Assembly (NCBI GenBank): GCA_947095535.1
Contig: OX352773.1
Span: forward strand, 103,369,948-103,433,947
Origin: Poecilobothrus nobilitatus
Taxonomy: Eukaryota > Arthropoda > Insecta > Diptera > Dolichopodidae
Reading direction: 5' to 3'
DNA length: 64,000 nt
Shown here in pieces: positions 18,680 through 30,181 of this stretch; within the stretch, counting starts at the first letter, position 1; each line of letters begins with the position of its first letter. A program made the translations under genes and the position numbers. The notes below the pieces were generated by a model. It ran no database searches. It had not been told where the DNA came from and worked only from the letters and a program-made list of their open reading frames with translations.

Positions 18680-20180
18680 ACATAATATGAAGTTTGATAA
18701 TGAAAACATACTGAAAGTTCTATACGTAAACATTCGTAGTTAAAAATATAAAATAGATGAACTAACTTTCCTTTTAGATAGTCTAAATTTAACAATACAC
18801 TTACTAATTTTTACTGAAACCTGGATTACAGATGATGAGGATCAAGGATATATGAGGATACAAGATCAAGTAAATATAAAATATTACAACAAAGATTTTG
18901 CATGTAGGAAAAATAGAAGAGGTAGAGGAGTTGGTCTCTTCGTTCATAATACAATTAAGTATAAAATGCTAAAAATATACAATGATGAAAAAAATAATTT
19001 ACTATGTATCCAAATAAACACTAAACAATACAATTTAAATATTTGAACAATATAAATATCGCCGGATAATAACAGAAACTCACTAAATAATTGTTTTCCT
19101 TTATTAGAAACACATTTAAATGAACTTAAAAATAGTAATTCACTTGTATTAGGAGATTTCAATTTTATTATAAAAAATAACGTAGATAAAAATGTGATTG
19201 AATATAAAAATATTGCTGAATCAAATGGCTTCTTCTTCTGTGATGATTCCACTACTAGACCAATATCAGGCATTTGCTTAGATCATATCCTAAAAAACAA
19301 TCTTTCAAAAAGTTATTATTACACATTTATCCACTGATATTACTAATGACAATATTATATTATTAATAAATTTATAAACAGAACAACAACTCAACGCAAA
19401 GTAAGTAAAACAAATGTCAGTCAATTACAGAACCATCTGTCGAACTGCAATATCGATACTTCTTCTAGTGTTGCCGAAGTAATATGCAAAAAGCTAGTAG
19501 AATCCGTGCAAGCAGGATTGTGAAAACATCCACGGTGGAAATATTAAATAAAAAAAAAAAAAAATATAGTAAACCATGGATTGACGGAGAGTGTATACAA
19601 TTAATTAAAACTAAAAATTACTGGCACAGAAAACATATACAAAATATCAATAACGCGTACATCAAAGAAATGTACCATTATTGGCTAAACAAACTCACGT
19701 CAACAAAACGATTTAAACGCAAAAATTATGATATAAGAAAATTTAATAATTGTCACAATCAACAAAAAATTTGGAGTTTTGTAAATGAAATAGCTACATA
19801 TGGGTTTAGTAATATTAGAGATAATGAATTCTTCAACCAAAATGACACATCTGAAGAAAAAATAAATAAAATAAACGATGCAGATTTCAGTTAAAAGAAA
19901 TAAACGAGGAAAAAACTTCTAGCCTCATAGATAGCACATCTACGAGCAACAGTTCGGGTATAGATGGTATAAAAACGTCGATATTAAAAAACTGTAAAAA
20001 TGAGTTAATAAAACCAATAACAAAACTGATTAATAATCATCGATCAAAATAATTTTCCGAGTTTACTAAAAATTAATAAAATCATCCCTATTTATAAAAA
20101 AGCTGGCAAAATAAAACAACCCAAACAACTCAAGACCGATTTCTATCTCCTCAGTATTCAGCAAAGTAATTAAAACTTAA
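18680..20180 (+). pseudogene. LINE ORF2 remnant: endonuclease, linker, start of polymerase
   Basis: The endonuclease begins at about 18688 with VLYVNIRS and TETWITDDED. It continues with NRRGRGVGLFVHN near 18920 and LGDFNF near 19150. The linker is open at 19484-19894 (KPWIDGECIQLIKTKNYWHR). Near 19945 the polymerase starts with SSGIDGIKTSILKNCKNEL, and the copy stops around 20180 before the catalytic core. Several stops and a deletion are present. Order and spacing follow the ORF1 remnant directly, so this is one LINE copy missing its 3' half. Confidence 0.75.
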
Positions 20181-20189
20181 GGTAATAAT

Positions 20190-21050
20190 CAAAATAATCA
20201 CGTGGGTTTAAAAAGTTTTAAGGGTAGGGGATTTAAAACTTTGGTACGATGTTATAAGCTTAGAAGCTTCAGCAAGTTTAGAGATTTGGAAAAGGAAAAA
20301 GTTGGGAATTCGGCAGGTTCGGAGAATTGGAATAAGATTTTAAGGGACCAAGTTAGAGATTTAGGATCTCAAGATGGAAAGTTTGAATATTAAAAAAATT
20401 TGGTGGATTAGTGTTTTTGTAGTATGATTTAAAATGGGCCCTTTGGCGAACCTCTAGGACCGAATCGGACCCCTTCGAAGTTATTGGGAGCAAGTATCAA
20501 CGATCTTAGATTTTGAATAGAATATATTATATTGGGAATATGTAGTGTTATGAAATTATCAAAAATATCCTATAGTATGTAGTGAATGCTTTTGGTTTTA
20601 CGATAAAAATTAAAAAAATTTAATTAAATGCACATTAACTCTATTATTTCAAGCTATTTTAATTCTTTTTTAATATAAAAGATGAAAAAAGTGTATTTTG
20701 TGCGGTTGTATGTATAAAATCGTGACTAAAATGACTAATGAACTTAATCATGAACTTGATATGAATAGAATTAAATATATACAAAATGAAAACAAATTTA
20801 ATATAGAACAAGATTTATAATGTTCTTGTAAAATTACTTTCAATTATGCAAACTTAAAATATGTTATTGGCAACTAATACTATATATAACGCAAATAATT
20901 AAATATAAATAAAAGAAAAAAAAGCTGTTTGTGATAAATGTATTTTAATTAAAATCATATTTATTAACTTTACTTATAAAAAAGCGAAAGTAAAGTGCAC
21001 AAATAAAAAAATTAAAATATTTTAAATTTGTGTAGAGTATTAAGTAATAT
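20190..21050. other. Unassigned AT-rich region
   Basis: An open frame of 63 codons (20202-20393) has a low-complexity, charged translation and no recognised motif. A short GC-richer island near 20435-20510 (GGGCCCTTTGGCGAACCTCT) stands out but matches nothing else in the window. The rest is AT-rich. Confidence 0.5.
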
Positions 21051-21054
21051 CTTC

Positions 21055-21900
21055 TTTGTTATCCATGAATCATGCTTTTTATCAAAACCATGTCATCTAA
21101 CTAAAACCTGATTTTCTTTTTTTTTTTTAATTTTTTCTACAAGGTAGACATGTGGATTTTTAACTGGGGTTAATTCAGGCTCATAAAAAGAAACCGGTTA
21201 TTGGATTATTTGTGTAATTAAGTAAATTGTGTGTTATATGGTCAGTTCTTTTAGTTTTTGCAATTGTAAATATTTCTGTTCACCAGTTGGGTTGATAACC
21301 TTTTGCAAAAATTCCTTTAAATTTGTTTATACGAACATAATTTCCAACTCTATATTTTGCTTTACGAAACACTTTTAACTTATTTAAGACAGTTTTTAAT
21401 AGTAATTTTTTGTTTTTCTTTTTAATTGAAGTTAATTGAAGTTGAAGTTGATTAGTTGAATTAGTTGAAGTTAATTGTTACATTGAAATTTTCAAGTAAG
21501 GTTAAAACGTTCTACTGTGGATGGTTTCATTTCATTTCAATGTATATATTTCAATATGTATGATAATGATTAATTTTTTTTCTTTCCATAAGTTTTCTAA
21601 ATTCTTTGTTGAAAAACTCTTTACCTTGATTAGATTGAATATTTTTTGGGAGTGTTCCAGCACGTTTAAAAATGTTTTGCATGCCAAATAAAACGTTATT
21701 AGCATTTTTAGTTTTAATTGGTTCAGCATAAGCATATTTCGAAAAGATGTCTATTACAGTTAATAAATATTTATTTCCTTTGTTAAACTTTGCATATGGA
21801 ATCATTTCTACCAAATCGGTTTGCCATGTATCGTCTAAACCTTTTTGAATAAATTTTCTTCGACGAAATTTACCATTAAGTAATAAATGTAAAGTATCCC
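21055..21900 (-). pseudogene. Polinton/Maverick-type integrase remnant
   Basis: The minus-strand frame 21937-21551 encodes a DDE integrase core: WQTDLVEMIPYAKFNKG with the first aspartate, LLTVIDIFSKYAYAEPIKTK, then NIQSNQGKEFFN where the second aspartate would be expected. Degraded continuation gives TVERFN near 21500. Near 21380-21290 follow VGNYVRINKFKGIFAKGY and PNW, and a chromodomain-like end (HGFDKKHDSW) lies near 21080. This order is typical of integrases of Polinton (Maverick) and related virus-like DNA transposons. No other Polinton gene (polymerase B, capsid, protease) is visible. Frameshifts and the missing aspartate mark it as dead. Confidence 0.7.
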
Positions 21901-21969
21901 AAAACAAACACAAGAAAATATAACTAATTATTAGCAATTAAATTAAATACAGTGTATAAATATTAATTT

Positions 21970-22182
21970 CTATTTAATATTTATAAGGCTTAATCAATAA
22001 TTTTAATGAACTTAAAATAATTATAACAAATAGTAATATGGATTTTGTATGTTTAAGTAAAACTCATTTAGTAAGTAATGATGAAGATTCATTAATATAA
22101 AATGAAGAATATACTTTGTGTCGATAGGATAGCAATTCAAACCACACGGGGGAGTTACATTTTAAATTAGAAATTATTGGAA
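21970..22182 (+). pseudogene. LINE endonuclease fragment, 5' side of the BEL-1 insertion
   Basis: The translation NMDFVCLSKTHL, then RDSNSNHTGG-like residues, is the N-terminal part of a LINE endonuclease (usual form CLSETHL). It breaks off exactly at the BEL-1 5' LTR and resumes after the 3' LTR at 31005 with LTGLYRSPSRH. The two halves are one LINE copy that was the insertion target. Confidence 0.75.
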
Positions 22183-23053
22183 TGTGGTTGGCTTGGATCC
22201 ACCTACATGGATCCACCATGGCATTACATGGATCCACCTACAATTGAAAATAAGGAAACACAAAGAAACACATCAACAAAATATTTCAATTTATACTTAT
22301 CTGAAATATGGGAGTTGAATCGTCACCATGTCACCGAGTCACCGAGTCATCTCTCACCAACAATAATGTGTAATATAATATAATATATATAACAATTATT
22401 CTGTAATATAATATAATATAATATTTTATTTATTACTTACATACTATTATTTATTTATTATTTACTTACCTTAAATGCATGTGACAAATATTGTTATGTC
22501 ACATATTAATTCACAATAATTACTTTTTATTCAATAATATTTCATTTATATTGTTTCACTTAAATATTAAAATTGAATATAATATAAATATAATATTGTT
22601 TCACTTAAATATTAAAATTGAATTATAGAAATTAATTATTAAATTATATTTACATTAAATCTAATAGATGGCTGTGATCCATAATCATAGAATATTATTA
22701 TAGAACATAATGTTAATTATTTCTGTAAACTTAAATTTGAATGTGGAACTTTAAATAATTGTATATAAAAATGTAAACTGTTAAAACAGATGCTATTAAT
22801 TATACTTTTTTTTCTTATGTACTTTCAAATGATTTAAATTTTAAACAAAAGTCATTGACCTCGAACGGTTATAGTTTAAACAAGTTGTCAAGATAAGTTT
22901 AATGTTAGATTGTTTTAGAATTTTTTATTTTAATCGTTGATTAACGTTCGAGTGTAAAACATGTAAATTGGTAAAAATTTTTAGAGAAGAAAAAATAAAT
23001 TGTAATTCAGAAATGTAAAAAAAATAAAGTTTTTAATTGCGCCTAAAAACATT
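22183..23053 (+). repeat. BEL-1 5' LTR
   Basis: Begins TGTGG and ends AACATT. It matches the 3' LTR from GCATTACATGGATCCACC onward. The first 40 bases hold extra copies of ATGGATCCACC that the 3' LTR lacks. A duplicated ATTGTTTCACTTAAATATTA block near 22550-22610 is a second difference. Confidence 0.9.
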
Positions 23054-23072
23054 TGGTCCTTCGAGCCGGATT
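23054..23072 (+). promoter_or_regulatory. BEL-1 primer-binding site
   Basis: TGGTCCTTCGAGCCGGAT starts at the first base after the 5' LTR. It begins with TGG, complementary to a tRNA CCA end, and has the T-arm-like TTCGAGCC. The related site at 33768 reads TGGTCCTTCGAGGCG. It primes minus-strand DNA synthesis. Confidence 0.85.
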
Positions 23073-23104
23073 TCTGAATATAGTGAATATTGTGAAGGTG
23101 ATAT

Positions 23105-23830
23105 TTCAAAGTGTGATATTTTAAACCGTCTATTCTAACACAGAATAACGTTTAAAATAAAATAAAAAAAAACTTGTGATTTAAGGTAAAAAGTGTGATA
23201 TTTTAAACCGTCTATTCTAACACAGAATAACGTTTAAAATAAAATAAAAAAAACTTGTGATTTAAGGTAAAAGTGTGATATTTTAAAACGTCTATTCTAA
23301 CACAGAATAACGTTTAAAATAAAATAAAAAAAAACTTGTGATTTAAGGTAAAAAGTGTGATATTTTAAACCGTCTATTCTAACACAGAATAACGTTTAAA
23401 ATAAAATAAAAAAAACTTGTGATTTAAGGTAAAAGTGTGATATTTTAAACCGTTACTCTTTAAAACGTTATTCTAACACAGAATAACGTTTAAAATAAAA
23501 TAAAAACTTGTGATAGTAAAATTTTTATGCCAGAATATTTTAAGTAAAATATATTGAAAAACTTGTGGTTTAAAATAAAGGGATATTTTAAATAAAATAG
23601 ATTAGATTAAAAAAAACGATAAAGAACTTGTGATTTACATTAAAGAGTGTGATATTTTAAACCGTCTATTCTAACACAGAATAACGTTTAAAATAAAATA
23701 AAACCTTGTGATTTTAAAACCGCATATTCTAACATAGAATAGCGTTTAAAATAAAATAAAGATAACTGGTGATTTCAAAATTTCCATCACAGAATATTTT
23801 AAAATAAAAAAAAACCAATTTGAAAATTAA
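23105..23830 (+). repeat. 80/82 bp hairpin-bearing tandem repeats in the BEL-1 leader
   Basis: GTGTGATATTTTAAA starts at 23111, 23193, 23273, 23355 and 23435, giving spacings of 82, 80, 82 and 80. Diverged units continue at about 23647 and 23710. Each unit contains ATTCTAACACAGAAT, a perfect 5 bp stem with a 5 base loop, and CGTTTAAAATAAAATAAA. The array lies in the untranslated leader between primer-binding site and gag. It encodes nothing, and its role is unknown. Confidence 0.92.
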
Positions 23831-24469
23831 ATAAAAAAAAACCTATGATTTTAAGTGCTTCTGCTTTGAAAAAGAATTAACCTTTATTTGAATATAAATC
23901 AAAATTTTGTTTAAAATTGGAAAAAAAAATTTTTTGATCAAAAAACAAAGAGAGTGTGTGATTAATAAAAAAATTACTTTCAATTAAAACTATTTCTGAA
24001 CTTATAAACTTACATAATAATAATATATAATAATAATTATTAATAAGTAATAATATAAAAACTAGATTTTAAACATAATATAATTTAATAATATAATAAT
24101 ACAAAAAAAAAAGCGTGCGCGGCATAACAAACGGTTTCGCGAACAGCAAAGGGCAGCATCAGGTCAGGTTGGTAAATGTGTTGTTGAATGTGTTGTTCTA
24201 AAAGAAAAAAAAAAATATTTTTTGTATTAAACATTAGAAATTTTCATCTTGAATATATTAAATTATTAAGCTAAAAGATATTATATCAAATTACCAATAA
24301 AATTATTAAAAAAAAAAAAAGAATCAATCATAATTTAAATTCATTACATTATGCAAATACATTATTAAGTTAAAATCTATTATATTTATTACGTTATTAT
24401 ATTCTATTATATTCACTATTATATTCAAATTCATTATAAAAAATAGCCGACGCAAAAAGAATAGAGCAA
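23831..24469 (+). other. Rest of the BEL-1 leader
   Basis: AT-rich untranslated DNA up to the gag start. A short GC-richer block (GCGTGCGCGGCATAAC near 24112) interrupts it. No open frame or other repeat is evident. Confidence 0.55.
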
Positions 24470-25883
24470 ATGATCGTCAAACAAAAGGTTCAAAAAATGC
24501 TGATGGAAAAATTCATAACTAACTATAAGAAAGATGGCTCAGTGAGGAAAACGAGACCATACTACGAAAAAAAATTAAAGGATTTCCAGGCTATGTGGGA
24601 CGCTTTCGAAGAGGGTCACAGATCCATTCTATTCTTCCGTGTGAGCGAAGAACTGGAAATTAACCATGAATATATTGAGAATGACGTGCATGCGGAGACA
24701 CAGAGTTTTTTTGACAACAATTATCATGCCATGTTGGAGAAATACCAAGAGGAGGTGAAGAGAGATACGACTTCTGTCGAAACTCCAGTAACCATACCAA
24801 ACATATAACTCCAGTAACCATCCGAACGAGAATCGGAAATACATTGATAGCGGAATTCAACTTCCAAAAATTTCATTTGAAAAATTTGGCGGCGACTACA
24901 CGAAATGGCCAACTTTCCATGATCTATTCACAACAATGATACATAATAATGAATCTCTATCCGATGTACAAAAACTTCAATATCTGAAAGTACAGCTAAT
25001 CGGTGAACCTGAACAATTACTTCGTCATTTTCAGGTTACCAAAAGGAATTATACGGCTGCATGGGAATTGTTGATAGAGAGATATGATAATAAGAGGGTG
25101 CTCGTCAACAATCAACTAAATAGGCTTTTAAACCACAACACGACCATCACTGAGAGTGCACAGGGCATTAAAGGGTTGTTGGATACAACATTTGAATGTT
25201 TACAAGCTTTAAATAATTTAGATATAAACACAGAAACATGGGATCCAATAGTCACGTTTATCGTCACCCAAAGATTGCCGCAAGCAACTCATCAGTTATG
25301 GCAACAAGAAATAAGCAAAACTAAAATAATTACCAGCCTTAAGACGTTAAAGGAATTTTTAGAAGTCAGATTTAGAGCGTTGGAAGCTGTAAATTCAAGA
25401 GGACCAATAAAAGCAGAATTCAAAAATACAAATAGTAATACCAAAGTTAAACCAACAATCAACAATTTCCATTTACAAACCAATTCGATGTGCTCGTTGT
25501 GCAATGGCCGCCATGTTATAAGATGTCAAAAAATTTTAGCATTAAATCCTTCAAAACGGTCAGAAATTGTACGAGAAAAACGACTATGTTTAAATTGTCT
25601 GGGAGCTGGGCACATGCTGAAAGACTGTTCAAGTCAGCATACATGTGTTCATTGTAACAAGCGTCATCATACTCTCATCCACTTCAAAATGAATAATGTT
25701 ATAGTGGACAATCATTCCAATGGTGGCACCAGAGCAGTCTCCAGTTCTTCCACATCACGTCAAAATGACACAGTTATATCGACAAACCACATATTAAATG
25801 TTGATAGTCCAGAATTTATACCGTCAGTTCATCACAATCGCAGAAATGACAATAACTCATTTGGGTATAAAGGTACAATTTAG
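24470..25883 (+). pseudogene. BEL-1 gag
   Basis: Gag forms the particle that packages element RNA. Positions 24470-24808 give the N-terminal part. A frameshift near 24800 leads into the long frame at 24936-25883. That frame has the DUF1759-type core (FHDLFTTMIHNNESLSDVQK, AWELLIERYDN) and a C-terminal run of zinc-knuckle-like motifs: CSLCNGRHVIRC, CLNCLGAGHMLKDC and CVHCNKRHHTLIH. A TAG at 25881 separates it from the protease region, which continues in frame. Apart from the frameshift and the stop, the gene is complete. Confidence 0.88.
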
Positions 25884-26330
25884 GTCATTTGGGTACAAAC
25901 TCATCAAATTCTACTTGCAATAGCATTATTAAGAATTCTAAGCCCACCCGGAGAAGAAGGTGTAGTGAGAGCCCTGATAGATCAAGGACTACAGGCTTCA
26001 TTCATAACAGAGAAGGTGGTTCAAAGGTATAGATTAACAAAGGAAGCAATCAATGCTACAATCCAAAGTATTGGTCGAGAAAGAGTACACTCTGTCAAGT
26101 CACGTGTTAGATTTACTTTGAAATCTCTTCATCAAGATATTGACATGTGGAAGGTTTGGTACTACCGAAACTTACAAATTTGTTACCTCAAACTGATATA
26201 CAAAATAGATATTGGAAACACATAGAAGGTTTAGAACTAGCTGATCCCAAGTTTTACGAACCCGGTCAGATCGATGTACTTTTGGGTGCTGACATGTTCA
26301 GTCAAATTTTGTTAGAAGATTTAATGAAGG
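25884..26330 (+). pseudogene. BEL-1 protease region
   Basis: VRALIDQGLQASFITEKVVQ at 25965-26025 is the aspartic protease site, where most relatives have DQGS. A frameshift near 26150 leads to IDVLLGADMFSQIL at about 26270, the conserved hydrophobic end of the BEL protease domain. The serine to leucine change and the frameshift argue against activity. Confidence 0.8.
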
Positions 26331-28190
26331 GGGAGCCAGGTATGCCGATCGCACAGCAAACCATATTTGGTTGGATTTTGTCAGGCAAGAATCATGAATC
26401 TGCACCACAAAATTTTCATTTATCCTTAAATCTAGAAAAGCAGCTAAAATCTTTTTGGGAGGTGGAAGAAGTGCAAAACACTGTTTTGCAAACAGAAAAA
26501 GAGAAAGAATGTGAAAGGATATATACCGAAACAACAACGCGACGTGCAGATGGTACTAATGAAGTTCAGCTACCATTTAGAACAACGACACATAGTGACT
26601 TTTTAGGTCCATCCAGAAACATAGCGCTACAAAGGCTATACCAATTAGAAAAGCGTTTTAAAAATAATGTAGAGTTGAAAACAGAATATATTAAATGTAT
26701 CAATGAGTACAAAACATTGGGGCACATGAGTCTAGTTGATCCAGAAGAGCTCTTTCAAAACAGTGGGCCAAACATCTTGTCATATAAAACCAGCTACCTG
26801 CCCCATCACGGAGTTATTAAAGAGACGAGTACCACAACAAAACTTCGAGTAGTATTCGATGCTTCTAGAGCAACAAAAAGTGGCAAGTCCTTAAATGACA
26901 TGTTGTTAAAAAGACCAACGATTCAAGATGAGTTGTTGACAACATTGATCAGATGGCGAAAACATCGAGTTGCTTTCACGGCCGACATCGAAAAGATGTA
27001 TCGTCAAATATGGATAAAGAATGGGCACACGGAGTATCAGAGAATAGTGTGGAGGGAAGATCCATCCCTTCCAATTCGAGATTACGAGATTACAAATTAT
27101 TAACAGTCACGTTTGGCACAAAAAGTGCACCATACTTAGCAGTGAAAACTCTAAAAAAACTGGCACATGATGAAATGGATAATTTTTCTGTAGGATGCAG
27201 AATCATAAACAATGACTTTTACATCGATGATCTGTTGTCGGGAGCAGATGACGTTGAAACAGCATTATAGGCTCAACAACAGATCATAAGCGCCACAAGA
27301 TCGGTAGGATTCTCATTACGAAAATGGATGTCTAATAGTAAAAAATTATTGCGATCATTGCCACTAGAAGATTGCGAAAAATTACTTCCAGATCAAAACA
27401 ATGACGCAGAGACTACTCGAACTTTGGGTATACATTGGAATCCAAAGAACGATTCTTGTGGATATTCCATACCTTGAAGAAGCTCCTGTGACCTGGACTA
27501 AAAGAACCATATCACAAATCGCAAAGTTATTTGATCCTATGGGATGGTTAGCCCCAATTATCATATCGGCTACAATTATTATGCAAAGATTATGGCTATC
27601 AGGGTTACAATGGGACGATGAAGTAACAGCTGATTTAAGAAGGGAATGGATTAAATACTTTCAAAATTTAGAGAAAATTAAGAGAATTTCCATTAAAAGA
27701 TGGATCGGATATTCCGAAAAAGATACAGCTATTGAGTTACATGTCTTTTCAGACGCTTCTACAAAGGGTTACGCAGCTGTCGTGTATATGTGTACGACAG
27801 AATCTAATGGCACAAGATCAACATCGATTATCATTTCCAAGACAAAGGTTGCACCAATAAAGACCATATCGTTGCCGCGACTTGAATTATACGCTGCCGT
27901 GTTAGGAGCCAAACTCTTAAAGTATACTCTACAGGCTCTACGAATATCACCACTAAAATTATTTGGATGGACAGATTCCGAAATTGTACTCGCATGGCTT
28001 GAAAATCACCCAACAAAATGGACAACGTTCGTCGCCAACAGGCTTTCACACATTCACGAGCTGGTTGGTCAAAATATTTGGAATCATGTACCGACAAAAC
28101 AAAATCCCGCAGACGTCGCGTCAAGAGGTTTATGTCCATCTGTACTGAAAACCATCCCTTATGGTGGCATGGTCCAGACTGGCTAATGAA
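26331..28190 (+). pseudogene. BEL-1 reverse transcriptase and RNase H
   Basis: The polymerase begins with NIALQRLYQLEKRFK and YLPHHGVIKETSTTTKLR. It continues with VVFDASRATKSGKSLND and ADIEKMYRQIW. After a frameshift near 27100 the catalytic motif is FYIDDLLSGAD (27220), followed by a stop at 27268. The frame at 27401-28186 carries QIAKLFDPMGWLAP and the RNase H residues in VFSDAS, PRLELYAA and [12 protein letters not shown]. It ends with NPADVASRG. The catalytic residues are all visible but lie in three different frames. Confidence 0.88.
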
Positions 28191-29743
28191 ATCATACACA
28201 CATTGGCCAAATAAGATGGAAGCCCATACCAGCCTTGAACAAAGAAAGCTTCAGATAAACCTTGTATTACCAACATTGAATAACGATATAATCGAGAACC
28301 AATTTTCGTCATATACAAGAATAATTCGCGTGCTAGCATACTGTCACCGATTCATTGCAAATTGTAAACTCAAAGAGAAAGATATGAGAGAAATCCACTA
28401 TTTAAAATCAAATGAGATTAAGCAGGCGTTCAAACACTTAATAAAGCGGGCCCAACAAAGGACATTTGCAAGAGAGGTAGCTATGTGTAAACGAAATGAT
28501 AATTTAAAAAAGGGTACTTTAATAAAATTAAATCCGATTTTAGATCAAGAAGGTATCTTACGAGTGGGAGGTCGTCTTAAGTTTTCAGAACTTCCGTATT
28601 CAGAAAAACATCCAATCATTTTATGCGACAAAGATATTTTCACAAAATTATTAATTGAAAAGGTTCATAAAAATTGTCTACATGGTGGACCACAACTGAT
28701 GATGTCCATACTAAGAAAACAATTTTGGATTATTAATGAAACACGAACTCAACTAATGGGCGAGTTACCAAAAAGGCGAGTACAGATGGCCAGACCATTC
28801 CTACATTCTGATTTAGATTATTGTGGCCCATTCGAGGTATAAGTCATATGTAGCCCTTTTCATTTGTATGTCAGTCAAAGCTATTCACCTGGAATTAGTA
28901 ACAGATATGTCAGCAGAAGGATTTATAGCTGCTTATCGAAGATTTTGTTCTCGTCGTGGATTCTGTACCGATCTATATTGCGATTGTGGTACTAATTTTG
29001 TAGGCGCACATAAAATATTAAAAAATCAAACACATTTTATGGTAGGAGATATAAAAATGGAAGTTGTTGAATTCATGGAAAATGTCGGAGTTAATTTTCA
29101 CTTCAACCCCCTTGGTTCACCACACTGCGGCGGTCTATGGGAAGCTGGAGTTCGCTCAACTAAACATCACTTAAAAAGAGTGTTAAATAATATCACACTA
29201 ACATACGAGGAGTTCGCCACGGTATTAACACAAATCGAAGCATGCTTAAATTCAAGGCCACTTTGTGAAATGACAAGTGATCCTCAAGATTTATTACCGC
29301 TAACCCCAGCTCATTTCTTAATTGGTGATAGCTTGCTATCTACACCCCAACAATGTGTTTTGGACTTGAATGTGAATAGACTGGATCGTTGGCAACATTT
29401 GCTACATATCCCGCAGAGTTTTTGGCGACGATGGAATACCGAATATTTGAGTCGTTTACAACAACGCCTTAAATGGAACCGAACACGCGAAAATTTAAAG
29501 ATAAATGATTTAGCCATAGTAAAGGACGAAAGTCTTCCACCGAGTAAATGGCTTCTCGCTAGAGTTATAGATACTCATTCTGGCTCTGATGGATTAGTAC
29601 GAGTAGTGAGCGTTGGCATGAAAAACTCAATTTTCAAACGACCCATTTCCAAATTATGTGTTCTTCCAATCGGAAACCAACCGCTTGACCAAACTGATCA
29701 TAATTCGCAAAATCAAACCGATTCTAAATTAAAATCAAACTAA
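28190..29743 (+). pseudogene. BEL-1 integrase with C-terminal DUF5641
   Basis: The frame 28018-28842 carries the N-terminal part (ILRVGGRLKFSELPYSEKHP, HKNCLHGGPQLM). The CxxC half of its zinc-binding domain is missing: the sequence goes from FWIINE almost directly to QLMGELP. The first catalytic aspartate is in HSDLDYCGPFE. A frameshift near 28835 leads to the open frame at 28823-29743, with the second aspartate in LYCDCGTNFVGA and the glutamate in PHCGGLWEAGV. The C-terminal RWQHLLHIPQSFWRRW and SKWLLARVIDTHSG belong to DUF5641, the usual end of BEL pol. Confidence 0.9.
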
Positions 29744-30162
29744 ATCATTCATATAATCAAACATTCAAAATCACATACAATTCAATACCACACTTATAAA
29801 ACTATCAAATTCGTTTTTTTTTCTATACAATTCATACACACAATTCTAAATTCGTAACACACTTTAAAAAAAAATAATATCATATTAACAATTTCTCACC
29901 ATTACGTTCCTAGTTAGTTGAATGCGCAGTTCCAGATATTGAGTAAGGGGCACTATATCCTCTATCTTCGGTGTCAGCGATAGTTCCGGTATAGATGTTT
30001 TTGTTTCAAGGATGATAACAATTTCAACACAACCTAAAAACCAAATGGCAGAATAAGTTTTTTTGTTTATCATATAAAAGTTGTATATAATTTTATTAAA
30101 ATTTTGTTTTTTTTTAGTTTAAAGGGAAACCTGAATTGATTTTAGATATTCCTACGTAATAT
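29744..30162. other. BEL-1 region between pol and polypurine tract
   Basis: No env-like sense frame is visible. On the minus strand, 30073-29885 is open for 62 codons. It starts with a hydrophobic stretch (AIWFLGCVEIVIIL) and is less AT-rich than its flanks. It has acceptor-like TTTTTAG at its start and donor-like ATGGTGAGA near 29900. It could be an antisense exon or chance. Confidence 0.5.
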
Positions 30163-30181
30163 CAAGGGGGGGGGGGGAGAA
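30163..30181 (+). promoter_or_regulatory. BEL-1 polypurine tract
   Basis: AAGG followed by a long run of G and GAGAA ends one base before the TGT of the 3' LTR. This is the primer for plus-strand DNA synthesis and fixes the 3' LTR start. Confidence 0.88.

Noticed and set aside
20202..20393. Small protein gene of 63 codons
   Set aside because: Low-complexity charged translation, no motif, no splice or context support.
23105..23830. CRISPR-like array
   Set aside because: The units are contiguous tandem repeats without unique spacers, inside a eukaryotic retrotransposon leader.
24629..24912. Overlapping minus-strand open frames in BEL-1 gag
   Set aside because: They are shadows of the gag coding sequence, with no motif of their own.
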